Source: Ornithinimicrobium faecis (GTDB taxonomy: Bacteria > Actinomycetota > Actinomycetes > Actinomycetales > Dermatophilaceae). From it: a DNA stretch of 64,000 nucleotides. This document shows positions 50,711-60,280 of the stretch, one piece after another (position 1 is the first letter of the stretch; every line of letters starts with the position of its first letter). The stretch lies in assembly GCF_023923225.1 (NCBI RefSeq), contig NZ_CP099489.1, positions 2,604,001-2,668,000 on the forward strand. The letters are read 5' to 3'. The notes under the pieces are model-generated. The model was not told the origin of the DNA. It worked only from the letters and a program-made list of their open reading frames with translations, and made no database searches. The position numbers were made by a program, and so were the translations under genes.

Positions 50711-52057
50711 GAAGGTCAGCAGGTCGGGGCGGGTCAGCACGGCGACGGGCTTGCCACCCTCTGTCACCAACAACGCATCGGCATCGGTGAATGCTTCCCG
50801 GGCGGCCGACACCGAGTCGTTGACCCCGATCAGTGGCAGTGCCGGACCGGTCAGCGCGGTGAGCGTGTCGGTCAGTTTTGCCTCGCCGTGGAAGACGGCA
50901 TCGAGCAGGGCACGCTCAGTCAGGGACCCCTTGACCTCCCCCATGACCACCGGCGGCTCGGCGCCGAGCACGATCAGCTGACTGACGGCATACTCCGCCA
51001 TGATGTCGATCGCGTCGCGCACCGTGTCGGTGGGGTGCACGTGCACCAGGTCGGGCAGCTGGCCGGTCTTGGCCGAGAGCACGTCGCCGACCGTCTTCTC
51101 CTCGCCGACAGCGGTGAAGCCGTAGGAACGCATCCACCCATCGTTGAAGATCTTGCCCAGATAACCGCGGCCCCCGTCGGGCAGCAGCACCACCACGGTG
51201 TCATCCGGGCCCAGCTCCCTGGCTGCCTTGAGGGCAGCGACCACGGCCATGCCGGACGAGCCGCCGACGAGCAGCCCCTCCTCCAGCGCCAGGCGGGTCG
51301 TCATCTCGAAGGACTCCGCGTCGGTGACGGGGATGATCTGGTGCGGCACGCTGGTGTCATAGGCACCGGGCCACATGTCCTCGCCGACGCCCTCGACCAG
51401 ATAGGGCCGGCCCGTCCCGCCGGAATAGACCGAGCCCTCGGGGTCGGCGCCGATGATCGTGACGTCACCGACCTCACGCAGATAGCGCCCGGTGCCCGAG
51501 ATCGTGCCGCCGGTGCCGATGCCTGCCACAAAGTGCGTGACGGTGCCGTCCGTGTCGCGCCAGATCTCCGGCCCGGTCGACTCGTAGTGCGAGGCGGGGC
51601 CGTTGAGGTTCTCATACTGGTTGGGCTTGTAGGCGCCCTCGATCTCCGCGGCCAGGCGGTCACTGACCGAGTAGTAGGACTCCGGGTGCTCGGGCGGGAC
51701 CGAGGTGGGCGTCACCACGACCTCGGCGCCGTAGGCCTTGAGCACGTTGATCTTGTCCTCGCCGACCTTGTCCGGGCACACGAAGATGCACTTGTAGCCG
51801 CGCTGCTGAGCCACCAGCGCAAGACCGACGCCGGTGTTGCCACTGGTCGGCTCGACGATCGTGCCGCCGGGCTTGAGCTTGCCCTCGGCCTCGGCCGCGT
51901 CGATGATCTTGATCGCGATCCGGTCCTTGACCGAGCCGCCGGGGTTGACGTACTCGATCTTGGCCAGAACCGTGGCGGCGATGCCCTCGGTCACGTGGTT
52001 GAGCTTGACGAGCGGCGTGTCGCCGATCGTGTCGAGAATGGTCTCTGCGACGCGCAT
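50699..52057 (-). CDS. cbs: Cystathionine beta-synthase
   Basis: The 452-residue protein has an N-terminal PLP domain with Lys44 in NPGGSVKDRIAIK, the phosphate loop GTGGTISG and SGNTG (EPTSGNTGVGLAL). Two C-terminal CBS domains follow, roughly residues 335-452 (VGDVLSAKTGQLPDLVHVHP and the LIGVNDSVSAAREAF repeat). It condenses serine with homocysteine; the CBS pair may sense adenosyl ligands. I chose the ATG at 52057 with GGGAG upstream. Its end is tandemly duplicated. Confidence 0.94.
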   Translation of the reverse strand: MRVAETILDTIGDTPLVKLNHVTEGIAATVLAKIEYVNPGGSVKDRIAIKIIDAAEAEGKLKPGGTIVEPTSGNTGVGLALVAQQRGYKCIFVCPDKVGEDKINVLKAYGAEVVVTPTSVPPEHPESYYSVSDRLAAEIEGAYKPNQYENLNGPASHYESTGPEIWRDTDGTVTHFVAGIGTGGTISGTGRYLREVGDVTIIGADPEGSVYSGGTGRPYLVEGVGEDMWPGAYDTSVPHQIIPVTDAESFEMTTRLALEEGLLVGGSSGMAVVAALKAARELGPDDTVVVLLPDGGRGYLGKIFNDGWMRSYGFTAVGEEKTVGDVLSAKTGQLPDLVHVHPTDTVRDAIDIMAEYAVSQLIVLGAEPPVVMGEVKGSLTERALLDAVFHGEAKLTDTLTALTGPALPLIGVNDSVSAAREAFTDADALLVTEGGKPVAVLTRPDLLTFLSQ

Positions 52058-52141
52058 CAGTGGTGGCTCCCGGGTTGGTGGATGGCTGGTGCTCAGCCTA
52101 GGCGACCGGGATGCGGTCCCGACCCTCGGCATACAGCCAGG

Positions 52142-53404
52142 TCAGGTCAGATCGTGCAGGTGGTGGGTGTCGTTGACGAAGGCGACCTGGACGCCGCCGT
52201 CCGGCCAGAACTCGAAGGCGGTCAGCGACGCGGGTGCGGTCGCGATCGACCAGGCGCGGTTGCTGTCCAGGCCCAGCACCTGGGAGAGCACCATCATGAC
52301 CGGCAGCCGGTGCGTGGCGACGACGACCGTGCCGCCGCGGGCGACGGCCCGCCCCAGGGCAGCGGTCACCCGGCTCATGAGCTGGGTGCGGCTCTCCCCA
52401 CCCGGACGGGCGTATGCCGGATCCTGGCGAAGCGCGAGCAGCTCGGCCCCGGAGTGGGTCACCAGATCGGCCATCGTGGCCCCGTCCCAGTCACCGAAGG
52501 CCTGCTCGTCCCAGTCACGGTCGACCTCAGGGCTGACCCCGAGGGCGTCGGCCACGGCTCCCCCGGTCTGCATGGCGCGCGTGAGCGAGGAGGTGACCAC
52601 CTGGATCGGCGTCGGCCCCGAGCGGTCCACGAGTCGCTTGACGGCCCCTGCCGCAGCGGCGGCCTGGGCCAGACCGTCCTCGTTGAGTGGTGGGTTCGAT
52701 CCGCCGCGACCGTCGAGCTTGTGGCTGCGGGTGAAGTCCGTGACGCCGTGGCGCACCAGGATCAGCCGGCAGGACCCCTCCAGCGTCGGGTCGGTCTCGG
52801 TGCTGAAGACCTCGTCGCTGACCGGGGCCTTCACCTCGCCGAAGGTGGGCTGGACCCGCTCCGGGTGCGCGCCGCTCCCTGCGGTGTCGCCGCTGTGGTC
52901 TTCCGTGGTGTCGCCGCTGTGGTCGCGCCGGACAGTCTCTCCATCCATCCCGACGTTGGACAGCGCGTCGGCGGCGGCGTTGTCCTCACGCGGGATCCAG
53001 GTGTAGCTCACGGTGCCCCCGTCGGCCTCGATCGTGTCGACGAGCTCCTGGGCCTGTCGGGCGAGGCGGCGCATGTCCTCGTGCTTGATCTTCCAGCGGC
53101 CGCTCATCTGCTCCACCACGAGCTTGGAGTCCATCCGGACCTCGATGGTGGCGCCTGCCGCGAGCCCGAGGTCCAGGACGGCGCGCAGCCCCTCGATCAG
53201 CCCGGTGTATTCGGCGACGTTGTTGGACGCGGTGCCCAGCGGGGCCGCGCGCTCAGCCAGGAGCGTGCCATCCACCTCGCGCACCAGGGCGCCATAGCCA
53301 GCCACCCCCGGGTTGCCCCGGGAACCACCGTCGGCCTCGACGACGAGGTGCCGCCGGCGAGCGGTCGGCATACGCGTCGTGGTCTTGTGTGTCGACCCGG
53401 TCAC
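52142..53404 (-). CDS. Bifunctional RNase H / histidine phosphatase
   Basis: The 420-residue fusion has an N-terminal type I RNase H domain (EADGGSRGNPGVAGYGALVR, NNVAEYTGLIEGL, RMDSKLVVEQ) that cuts RNA in RNA-DNA hybrids. A Gly/Asp-rich linker with repeated DHSGDT leads to a histidine phosphatase domain (LILVRHGVTDFT with catalytic His). The same fusion is known in mycobacteria. The GTG at 53404 overlaps the zinc-ribbon gene stop by 4 nt. Confidence 0.93.
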   Translation of the reverse strand: MTGSTHKTTTRMPTARRRHLVVEADGGSRGNPGVAGYGALVREVDGTLLAERAAPLGTASNNVAEYTGLIEGLRAVLDLGLAAGATIEVRMDSKLVVEQMSGRWKIKHEDMRRLARQAQELVDTIEADGGTVSYTWIPREDNAAADALSNVGMDGETVRRDHSGDTTEDHSGDTAGSGAHPERVQPTFGEVKAPVSDEVFSTETDPTLEGSCRLILVRHGVTDFTRSHKLDGRGGSNPPLNEDGLAQAAAAAGAVKRLVDRSGPTPIQVVTSSLTRAMQTGGAVADALGVSPEVDRDWDEQAFGDWDGATMADLVTHSGAELLALRQDPAYARPGGESRTQLMSRVTAALGRAVARGGTVVVATHRLPVMMVLSQVLGLDSNRAWSIATAPASLTAFEFWPDGGVQVAFVNDTHHLHDLT

Positions 53405-54138
53405 AGGCCGGACTCGGCCGTGCGCACCAGGATGCGACGGCACTCCTCGCAGCGCAGCACCTCATCCTCGGGCGCCGAACGGATCCGGCTGAGGTCGACC
53501 TGGTTGAGCTCGAGCTGGCAGCCACCGCAGCGACGCTGTTGCAACGGTGCCGCCCCGGTGCCGGACTGGACGCGGATCTTGTCATAGAGCGCGATCAGCT
53601 CGGCGCTGATGTCGGCCACGATCGCCTCGCGGCCAGCGGCCACCTCTGCCCGGTCGGTCTCCAGGGCACCGGCCTTGGCGTCGCGACTGCGCGTGACCTC
53701 GGCCGTCTCTGCGGCGAGCTCGTCGCGGTTGGTCTCGGCCTGGGTGACCTCGGCGTCAAGAGCCTCGGCGCGCTCCATCACCTCCAGCTCCTCGTCCTCG
53801 AGGGTGGACTGGCGACGGGCGAGGGACTCGATCTCGTGCTGGAGCGCCTGCAGGTCCTTGGCGGTGCCGACGCCGTCGTCGAGGCGCTTCTGGTTGCGGG
53901 CCGAACGGTCCCGCACCAGCTGCACGTCCTGCTCGGCCTTGGTCAGCTCACGCTGCACGTCGCCCCGGGCGGTGGTGGTGCGCACGACCTCGGCGTCGAG
54001 GTCCCCGGCGCGGGCGGTCAGTGCCTGCAGCTCGGCGTGCTCGGGCAGGCTGCGCAACTGGTGGTCCAGCTGGTCCAGTCGGGTGTCGAGGGCCTGCAGG
54101 TCCAACAGTCGCTGCTGGTCGGTGGGGTCGGCTTTCAC
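53401..54138 (-). CDS. Coiled-coil zinc-ribbon protein (CT398-like)
   Basis: The 245-residue protein is mostly long coiled coil (RLDQLDHQLRSLPEHAELQ onward) and ends in a C4 zinc ribbon (CGGCQLEL and CEECRRILV). This family is typically encoded between Nif3-like and RNase H/phosphatase genes, as here. Its role is uncertain; links to secretion or nucleic-acid handling have been proposed. The GTG at 54138 overlaps the Nif3 gene stop (GTGA), making a three-gene coupled operon. Confidence 0.9.
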   Translation of the reverse strand: MKADPTDQQRLLDLQALDTRLDQLDHQLRSLPEHAELQALTARAGDLDAEVVRTTTARGDVQRELTKAEQDVQLVRDRSARNQKRLDDGVGTAKDLQALQHEIESLARRQSTLEDEELEVMERAEALDAEVTQAETNRDELAAETAEVTRSRDAKAGALETDRAEVAAGREAIVADISAELIALYDKIRVQSGTGAAPLQQRRCGGCQLELNQVDLSRIRSAPEDEVLRCEECRRILVRTAESGL

Positions 54139-55079
54139 GCGTGGTCTCCTGCGTCGTTCGTGTGGGGTTCGCTCTCGGGGTGCTGCTCTGGTCCGGACGC
54201 CCCAGGTCCAGTCGCACCGAGGACGAAGTCCCACGGGTCGGTCCGCACCTGCGAAACGTGCACGTCCAACCTAGCCGCAGCAGCCCCGAGTTCCGCCACC
54301 AGACCCTGCGCCAGACCGGGCAGCCACAGGGACTCGCTGGCGAAGTGACCGGCGTCGATCAGATAGGGCGTGCCCCCGGCGACGGCCGCCTCCTCACGGG
54401 CCTCGAGGGCAGGGTGGTGGCGCAGGTCGGCCGTGACATAGACGTCGGCGCCGCTGGCGCGGACCGCATCGAAGGCACCGTCCCCCGCCCCGCCCAACAC
54501 AGCGACCCTGCGCACGGTGCCGTCGGCAGGTCCCGCGACCCGGATCCCGGACGCGGTCGCCGGGAGGTGCTCGTGCAGCCGGCGCGCGAACTCAGCGAGC
54601 ATGAGCGCCTCGGGCAGGTCCCCGACTCGGCCGAGCTCCTGGCCCTCGGTGACCTCCAGTGCCTGCGTCTCGCTGAGGCCGCAGGCTGTCGCAAGAGCCT
54701 GCCCCACACCGGGATCGGCCACGTCGGCGTTGGTGTGAGCGCAATAGAGCGCGATGTCGTTGACGATCAGCTCGGTGACCGAGGCGCCCTTGGCGCTGGA
54801 GGTCGCGACCGAGTGGATGCCCCGCAGCAGCAGCGGGTGGTGGGTGATGATCAGGTCCGCGCCGGCCGCTCTGGCCTCCTCGATGACCGCCAGCGTGGGG
54901 TCCACGGCCAGGTGGATGCGGCTGATCGGCTGGTCGAGATCGCCGGCAACGAGGCCAACCCGGTCCCAGGACTGAGCGGTGTCGAGCGGATACCTGCGCT
55001 CCAGCACGGCCACCACGTCGCGCAGCGTGAGTTGCCCGTCATCGCGTGTCGTCTTAGCAGTCTGCGTCACGATGCCCAT
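54135..55079 (-). CDS. Nif3-like dinuclear metal-centre protein
   Basis: The 314-residue NIF3/DUF34 protein has metal ligands in LIITHHPLLLRG (His-His) and YCAHTNAD, and a C-terminal DAGHFASE motif. Biochemical role is debated; GTP cyclohydrolase-like activity has been proposed. The ATG at 55079 has no Shine-Dalgarno. The GTG three codons later lies 7 nt after TACGAT and may be the true, leaderless start. It heads the operon with the zinc-ribbon and RNase H genes. Confidence 0.9.
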   Translation of the reverse strand: MGIVTQTAKTTRDDGQLTLRDVVAVLERRYPLDTAQSWDRVGLVAGDLDQPISRIHLAVDPTLAVIEEARAAGADLIITHHPLLLRGIHSVATSSAKGASVTELIVNDIALYCAHTNADVADPGVGQALATACGLSETQALEVTEGQELGRVGDLPEALMLAEFARRLHEHLPATASGIRVAGPADGTVRRVAVLGGAGDGAFDAVRASGADVYVTADLRHHPALEAREEAAVAGGTPYLIDAGHFASESLWLPGLAQGLVAELGAAAARLDVHVSQVRTDPWDFVLGATGPGASGPEQHPESEPHTNDAGDHA

Positions 55080-55138
55080 CGTAGGTGGCACAATGGTGCG
55101 CCGCAGCGCTGCGCGGGTCACCGGGCTGAGCGCCGCAG

Positions 55139-55211
55139 GGGCCTGTAGCTCAGTTGGTAGAGCATCGCGTTTACACCGCGGTTGTCGTCGGTTCGAGCCC
55201 GGCCGGGCCCA
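55139..55211 (+). tRNA. tRNA-Val (UAC anticodon)
   Basis: A complete 73-nt cloverleaf: acceptor GGGCCTG/CGGGCCC, D-stem GCTC/GAGC, anticodon stem TCGCG/CGCGG with loop TTTACAC (anticodon UAC), and T-stem GTCGG/CCGGC around TTCGAGC. The 3' CCA is not encoded. It reads GTA valine codons. Confidence 0.97.
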
Positions 55212-55281
55212 CGCACGCGCCATCCGGTGGGCACCCCATGGCGACCTTGGGCACTCCGGCGCAGACTGTGGCACGTCAGCA

Positions 55282-55345
55282 CCCTCAGATCACCGCAATG
55301 GGCAGTTGCAACGCCCTCAGATCACCGCAGCGGGCAGCTGCGACA
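55282..55345. repeat. 32-nt tandem duplication of the ctlX 3' end
   Basis: Two 32-nt units, each beginning CCCTCAGATCACCGCA (55282 and 55314), differ at a few positions. The right unit holds the last codons and stop of ctlX; the left unit is a downstream copy including an equivalent stop. Confidence 0.85.
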
Positions 55346-56294
55346 CTTGGCCCTGTGTCGTGCCCGCCTGGGGGCGCGCGTCGAGGTGGATGCTCGCCAG
55401 CATGCAGCGCACTGAGCCACCAGCCAACTCAATGGTGGGGACGTCGAGCGGCAGCAGGGTGCAGCTGCGCTCGATGATCTCGCGCTGCTCGTCGCTGAGC
55501 GAGGCTGCGGCGCGGGTCGAGAGTGCCAGGAAGCGCTCCCCGTCCTCGCCCTCGAGCTCGATCGCGTTGCCCGCAAAGTCGTGGATCTGCTGATCACTCA
55601 GCTCCAGCACGTGACGCTTGCCCCGGCGCCCCGCCAGTCGCTCGACCACCTCGGCCCGCCGGGCGGGGTCAGTGATCATCGACAGCCCGATGAGCACAAA
55701 GTCCGAGGCAATGCACATCAGCACATTAGTGTGATAGACCGGCGTGCCGCCCTGGTCAGCGGCATCGAAAGCCATGGGTTCATACCCGAACGTCGTGCAG
55801 AACCGTTCCAGCACAACGGGGTCCGCCCGACGGGACCGAGCGGCATACGCAATCCGGGAGAGGTGGTCGAGCACCATCGCACCGGTGCCCTCCAGGAAGA
55901 TGTTGTCGTATTCCAACCCGGAGTAGTCGATGACGTCCTGCACGCGATAACGCGCCTTGAGCATCTCGACGATGTCGGGGCGTCGCTCGGTGCGCCGGCT
56001 CGGCGCATACATCGGATAGAGGGCGACCCGTCCCCCAGCGTGGGTGGAGAACCAGTTGTTGGGAAAGACGCTGTCCGGGCGGGTGGCGTCCTCATCGTCG
56101 AAGAGGTGGACCGTGACCCCCACGGACTCGAGTGTCTCCGCGGCCCGCGTCACCTCCTGGAACGCCCGGGCCGCCAACTCCTCGGGGTCACCCGCGGCCG
56201 CGACCTGGAAGGCGTTGTCCGCCGCAGTGTCGGGGTTGGGGGTGAACTTGTGGGGACGGATCATCACCACGGCACCGGGGGCCTGGACTGGCAT
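55317..56294 (-). CDS. ctlX: Citrulline/arginine deiminase-superfamily hydrolase (CtlX-like)
   Basis: The 325-residue guanidine-modifying enzyme shows FPNNWFSTHAGGRVALYPM, the acidic LEGTGAMVLD segment, the His of PVYHTNVLM and the catalytic Cys in GGSVRCMLASIHL. Family members hydrolyse citrulline or arginine-like substrates; the exact one is inferred. The ATG at 56294 has GAGGT upstream. Its 3' end is duplicated in tandem, giving an alternative downstream stop. Confidence 0.85.
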   Translation of the reverse strand: MPVQAPGAVVMIRPHKFTPNPDTAADNAFQVAAAGDPEELAARAFQEVTRAAETLESVGVTVHLFDDEDATRPDSVFPNNWFSTHAGGRVALYPMYAPSRRTERRPDIVEMLKARYRVQDVIDYSGLEYDNIFLEGTGAMVLDHLSRIAYAARSRRADPVVLERFCTTFGYEPMAFDAADQGGTPVYHTNVLMCIASDFVLIGLSMITDPARRAEVVERLAGRRGKRHVLELSDQQIHDFAGNAIELEGEDGERFLALSTRAAASLSDEQREIIERSCTLLPLDVPTIELAGGSVRCMLASIHLDARPQAGTTQGQVSQLPAAVI

Positions 56295-56410
56295 GGACAC
56301 CTCACTTCGGGTTGGCGGACTGCGCTGTTGCCCAGCGCTGCTGACACGAGTGTCCCACCCTTGGCGCCCGGGACGTCCCTCCCCGGTCGCCGGCTTGTCC
56401 CACCCTGCGG

Positions 56411-56893
56411 TCAGAGGTCCTTGACGGCGGCGTGGAGCACGCCGATGTCGCGCTGCTCGCCGGGACCGTTGACCAGGCTCCACACGATCCGCATCTGCGG
56501 GTCGACCACGAAGGTGCCGCGCACGGCCATGCCGGACTCCTCGTCGAAGACGCCATAGGACCGCGCGACCTCGCCGTGCGGCCAGAAGTCGGACAGCAGC
56601 GAGAAGCGATAGCCCTCGTGCGCCGCCCAGGCCGCCTGCGAGTGGCCGGGGTCGCAACTGAGGGCATAGACGTTGACGCGCTCGTTGACGAACTCGTCCA
56701 CGTTGAGCTGGATCTCCAGCAACTCACCGGTGCAGATGTTGGAGAACGCGAACGGAAAGAAGACCAGCAGCGCGTGCCGGTCCTGCACGACCTGCGAGAG
56801 CGTGATCGTGGCACCGCTCTGGTCGATCAGGGTGAAGTCTGGCGCCGTGTCACCGACCTGGGGTGGCAACAGCAGCGCCGCGTCGACGGTCAC
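56411..56893 (-). CDS. Peroxiredoxin (AhpE-like)
   Basis: The 160-residue thioredoxin-fold peroxidase reduces hydroperoxides. The peroxidatic Cys54 lies in FPFAFSNICTGEL, and Arg in GMAVRGTFVVD is conserved. No clear second Cys is visible, so it is probably a one-Cys enzyme like mycobacterial AhpE. The GTG at 56893 overlaps the DUF3052 stop (GTGA); the ATG farther upstream would overlap that gene by 34 nt. Confidence 0.92.
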   Translation of the reverse strand: MTVDAALLLPPQVGDTAPDFTLIDQSGATITLSQVVQDRHALLVFFPFAFSNICTGELLEIQLNVDEFVNERVNVYALSCDPGHSQAAWAAHEGYRFSLLSDFWPHGEVARSYGVFDEESGMAVRGTFVVDPQMRIVWSLVNGPGEQRDIGVLHAAVKDL

Positions 56894-57309
56894 CGTCGGC
56901 CCACCAGGCGCTGGGCGTGCCACTGGTCGCCCTCCCCGAGGGGCACGGCTCCGCTGGCAGTCAGGCCAGCGGTGTTGCAGGCCTCCTGCACGTCGTGCGC
57001 GGGCACGCGGTCACTCCGGCCGGCGCCGGGGGTCACCAGCGCGATGAAACCGCCGTCCTCCAGGAGCGCGAGGCAGTCGACCAGCTCGTCGGTCAGGTCG
57101 CCATCGTCCTCGCGCCACCAGACCAGCACGGCGTCGACGACCCCGGTGTAGTCCTCACCTTCCAGAGCGCTCCCGACGACCGCCTGAACCTGTTCGCGGA
57201 AGGCTTCGTCGACGTCGTCGTCGTAGCCGTATTCCAGCACGATCTGGTCGTGTGCGAACCCCAATTTGTCTACCGCGCCACCCCGTGGGCGGGTCCCTTC
57301 GTCAGCCAT
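56890..57309 (-). CDS. DUF3052 protein
   Basis: The 139-residue protein starts MADEGTRPRGGAVDKLGFAH and contains LEYGYDDDVDEAFRE and VVDAVLVWWREDDGDL, typical of DUF3052, a family near aceE and ahpE in actinobacteria. Function is unknown. The start could be three codons upstream (GTG at 57318). It is divergent from aceE and coupled to the peroxiredoxin gene. Confidence 0.85.
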   Translation of the reverse strand: MADEGTRPRGGAVDKLGFAHDQIVLEYGYDDDVDEAFREQVQAVVGSALEGEDYTGVVDAVLVWWREDDGDLTDELVDCLALLEDGGFIALVTPGAGRSDRVPAHDVQEACNTAGLTASGAVPLGEGDQWHAQRLVGRR

Positions 57310-57529
57310 AGTGACCACAGTCCACTAGAGAACGGCCGCAGAGGCAAGACGCGACACGCGCGCAACCTCCGGGACAGGGGCACCAGCAGGGACACAAGCG
57401 GGGGTATGCCGCATGGTCCGGCGGGTGGGGAGGTGCGGGTCGGCGGGTGTGGGGTGGGCCATGCGGCCACCGTACCCGTCGTGCGAGGATGACTGAAGGA
57501 GAGTGCTGCTCGCAGTGGAAGGAACGTCA

Positions 57530-60280
57530 GTGACAACCAAGAAGCCGGGTCCGATCGTCAACGGCCTGCCCAGTCAGATCCCGGACACCGACCCCGAGGA
57601 GACCCAGGAATGGCTGGACTCCCTCGACGGTGCCATCGACTCCGGTGGGCGGCGCCGCGCGCGTTACCTGATGCTCAAGATGCTGGAGCGGGCCCGAGAG
57701 TCCCAGGTCGGCATCCCCTCGCTGACCACGACTGACTACGTCAACACGATCCCGCCCGAGCGCGAGCCCTGGTTCCCCGGTGACGAGGACGTCGAGCGGC
57801 GTTACCGCGCGTGGATCCGCTGGAATGCCGCGGTGATGGTGCACCGAGCACAGCGCCCGGACATCTCCGTGGGCGGGCACATCTCCACCTACGCCTCAGC
57901 GGCGACGCTCTATGAGGTCGGCTTCAACCACTTCTGGCGGGGCCGCGACCACGAGGGCGGTGGTGACCAGATCTTCTTCCAGGGGCACGCCTCCCCCGGC
58001 ATGTATGCCCGCTCCTTCCTCGAGGGACGCCTGGAGGAGGAGGACCTGGCCGGGTTCCGCCAGGAAAAGTCGCACATCGTCGACGGCAAGATCCGCGCGG
58101 TGCCGTCCTACCCGCACCCGCGCAGCATGCCGGACTACTGGCAGTTCCCGACGGTGTCCATGGGCATCGGGCCGATGAACGCGATCTATCAGGCCCAGTT
58201 CAACAAGTACCTCCACAACCGCGGCCTGAAGGACACCTCCCAGCAGCACGTCTGGGCCTTCCTGGGCGACGGCGAGATGGACGAGCCTGAGTCGCGTGGC
58301 CTGCTGCACGTCGCCGCCAACGACGAGCTGGACAACCTGACGTTCGTGGTGAACTGCAACCTGCAGCGACTGGACGGCCCGGTCCGCGGCAACGGCAAGA
58401 TCATCCAGGAGCTGGAGTCCTTCTTCCGCGGCGCCGGCTGGAATGTCATCAAGGTCGTCTGGGGCCGCGGCTGGGACGAGCTGCTGGCGGCCGACCCCTC
58501 CGGTGCCCTGGTCAACCTGATGAACGCCACGCCGGATGGTGACTACCAGACCTACCGCGCCAAGGACGGCGGGTTCATCCGCGACCACTTCTTCGGCCGC
58601 GACCCGCGCACCAAGGAGCTGGTCAGGGACTGGTCCGACGAGCAGGTGTGGTGGGCGCTGAAGCGCGGCGGTCACGACTACCGCAAGGTCTACGCGGCCT
58701 ACAAGGAGGCCATGGAGCACACCGGTCAGCCGACCGTGATCCTGGCCAAGACGATCAAGGGCTACAGCCTCGGCTCCAACTTCGCGGGCCGCAACGCCAC
58801 GCACCAGATGAAGAAGATGACCGTGGAGGACCTCAAGTCCTTCCGCGACGGGCTGAAGATCCCGATCACCGACGAGCAGATCGAGAAGGACCCCTACGCT
58901 CCCCCGTTCTATCGCCCGGCCGACGACGACCCGACGCTGCAATACATGCGCGAGCGCCGGGCCAAGCTCGGCGGCGGCCTGCCCAAGCGGCAGCCGGCGA
59001 AGGCGCAGAAGCTGGCCCTGCCCGGTGACGACACCTACAAGGTGGGCAAGAAGGGCTCGGGCAAGCAGCAGATCGCCTCGACGATGGCCTTCGTGCGCAT
59101 CTTCAAGGACCTGATGCGCGACAAGGAGTTCGGCAAGCACATCGTGCCGATCATCCCGGACGAGGCACGCACCTTCGGCATGGACAGCTTCTTCCCGACG
59201 GCCAAGATCTACAACGTCCACGGCCAGAACTACACCTCCGTGGACGCCGAGCTGATGCTGGCCTACAAGGAGTCCGAGCAGGGTCAGCTGCTCCACCTGG
59301 GGATCAACGAGGCCGGCTCGGTCGCTGCCCTCACCGCCGCCGGCACGTCCTACGACACCCACGGCGTGCCGATGGTGCCGTTCTACGTCTTCTACTCGAT
59401 GTTCGGGTTCCAGCGCACCGGTGACGGCATCTATGCCGCAACCGACCAGCTGACCCGCGGCTTCATGATGGCCGCCACCGCCGGGCGCACGACACTGACC
59501 GGTGAGGGCCTGCAGCACGCCGACGGACACGGCCACCTGCTTGCCTCCACCAACCCCGCCGTCGTGGCCTACGACCCCGTCTATGCCTACGAGATCGCGC
59601 ACATCGTGCAGGACGGCATCCGGCGGATGTATGGCGACAACCCCGAGGACGTCCTCTACTACATCACCCTCTACAACGAGCCGATGGTGCACCCGCCCGA
59701 GCCCGAGGGCGTCGATGCCGAGGGCATCCTGAAGGGAATGCACCGCATCGCCGAGGGCGGCAGTGGCGACAAGAATGTGCGCCTGCTCGCCTCCGGTGTG
59801 GGCGTGCCCTGGGCCCTGGAGGCTCGCGACCTGCTCGAGCAGGACTGGGGCGTGACGTCCGAGGTCTGGTCGGTGACCTCCTGGACCGAGCTGCGCCGCG
59901 AGGCGATGCGCTGCGACGACGAGCGCTTCCTGCACCCCGAGAACGAGCGCAAGGTGCCCTACGTGACCCAGCGCCTGTCCGAGGGCACCGGCCCAGTCAT
60001 CGCCACGAGCGACTCGATGCGTGCCGTGCACGATCAGATCGCACCGTGGGTGCCAGAGGACTACTACGCCCTGGGCGCCGACGGGTTCGGGTTTGCCGAC
60101 ACGCGGGCGGCTGCGCGCCGGTTCTTCCACATCGACGGCCCGTCGATGGCGGTCAAGGCCCTGCAGATGCTGGCCGACCGCGGCGAGATCGACGCCAAGC
60201 TCCCGCAGGAAGCGATCGAGAAGTATCAGCTCCACGACGTGCGCGCCGGCACCAGTGGTGTGGCTGGCGGCGACGCCTAA
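57530..60280 (+). CDS. aceE: Pyruvate dehydrogenase E1 component
   Basis: The 916-residue homodimeric E1 decarboxylates pyruvate with thiamine diphosphate and passes the acetyl group to E2. The ThDP motif is [20 protein letters not shown] through [20 protein letters not shown], and [16 protein letters not shown] and the C-terminal transketolase-like half are intact. The GTG at 57530 follows GGAAGGAA at 5 nt. Its TAA overlaps the stop of the convergent glycerophosphodiesterase gene, so no terminator separates them. Confidence 0.97.
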   Translation: MTTKKPGPIVNGLPSQIPDTDPEETQEWLDSLDGAIDSGGRRRARYLMLKMLERARESQVGIPSLTTTDYVNTIPPEREPWFPGDEDVERRYRAWIRWNAAVMVHRAQRPDISVGGHISTYASAATLYEVGFNHFWRGRDHEGGGDQIFFQGHASPGMYARSFLEGRLEEEDLAGFRQEKSHIVDGKIRAVPSYPHPRSMPDYWQFPTVSMGIGPMNAIYQAQFNKYLHNRGLKDTSQQHVWAFLGDGEMDEPESRGLLHVAANDELDNLTFVVNCNLQRLDGPVRGNGKIIQELESFFRGAGWNVIKVVWGRGWDELLAADPSGALVNLMNATPDGDYQTYRAKDGGFIRDHFFGRDPRTKELVRDWSDEQVWWALKRGGHDYRKVYAAYKEAMEHTGQPTVILAKTIKGYSLGSNFAGRNATHQMKKMTVEDLKSFRDGLKIPITDEQIEKDPYAPPFYRPADDDPTLQYMRERRAKLGGGLPKRQPAKAQKLALPGDDTYKVGKKGSGKQQIASTMAFVRIFKDLMRDKEFGKHIVPIIPDEARTFGMDSFFPTAKIYNVHGQNYTSVDAELMLAYKESEQGQLLHLGINEAGSVAALTAAGTSYDTHGVPMVPFYVFYSMFGFQRTGDGIYAATDQLTRGFMMAATAGRTTLTGEGLQHADGHGHLLASTNPAVVAYDPVYAYEIAHIVQDGIRRMYGDNPEDVLYYITLYNEPMVHPPEPEGVDAEGILKGMHRIAEGGSGDKNVRLLASGVGVPWALEARDLLEQDWGVTSEVWSVTSWTELRREAMRCDDERFLHPENERKVPYVTQRLSEGTGPVIATSDSMRAVHDQIAPWVPEDYYALGADGFGFADTRAAARRFFHIDGPSMAVKALQMLADRGEIDAKLPQEAIEKYQLHDVRAGTSGVAGGDA

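Noticed and set aside
57325..57460. A 45-codon minus-strand frame between DUF3052 and aceE
   Set aside because: It is Pro/Arg-rich with no ribosome site or known family and covers the divergent promoter region.
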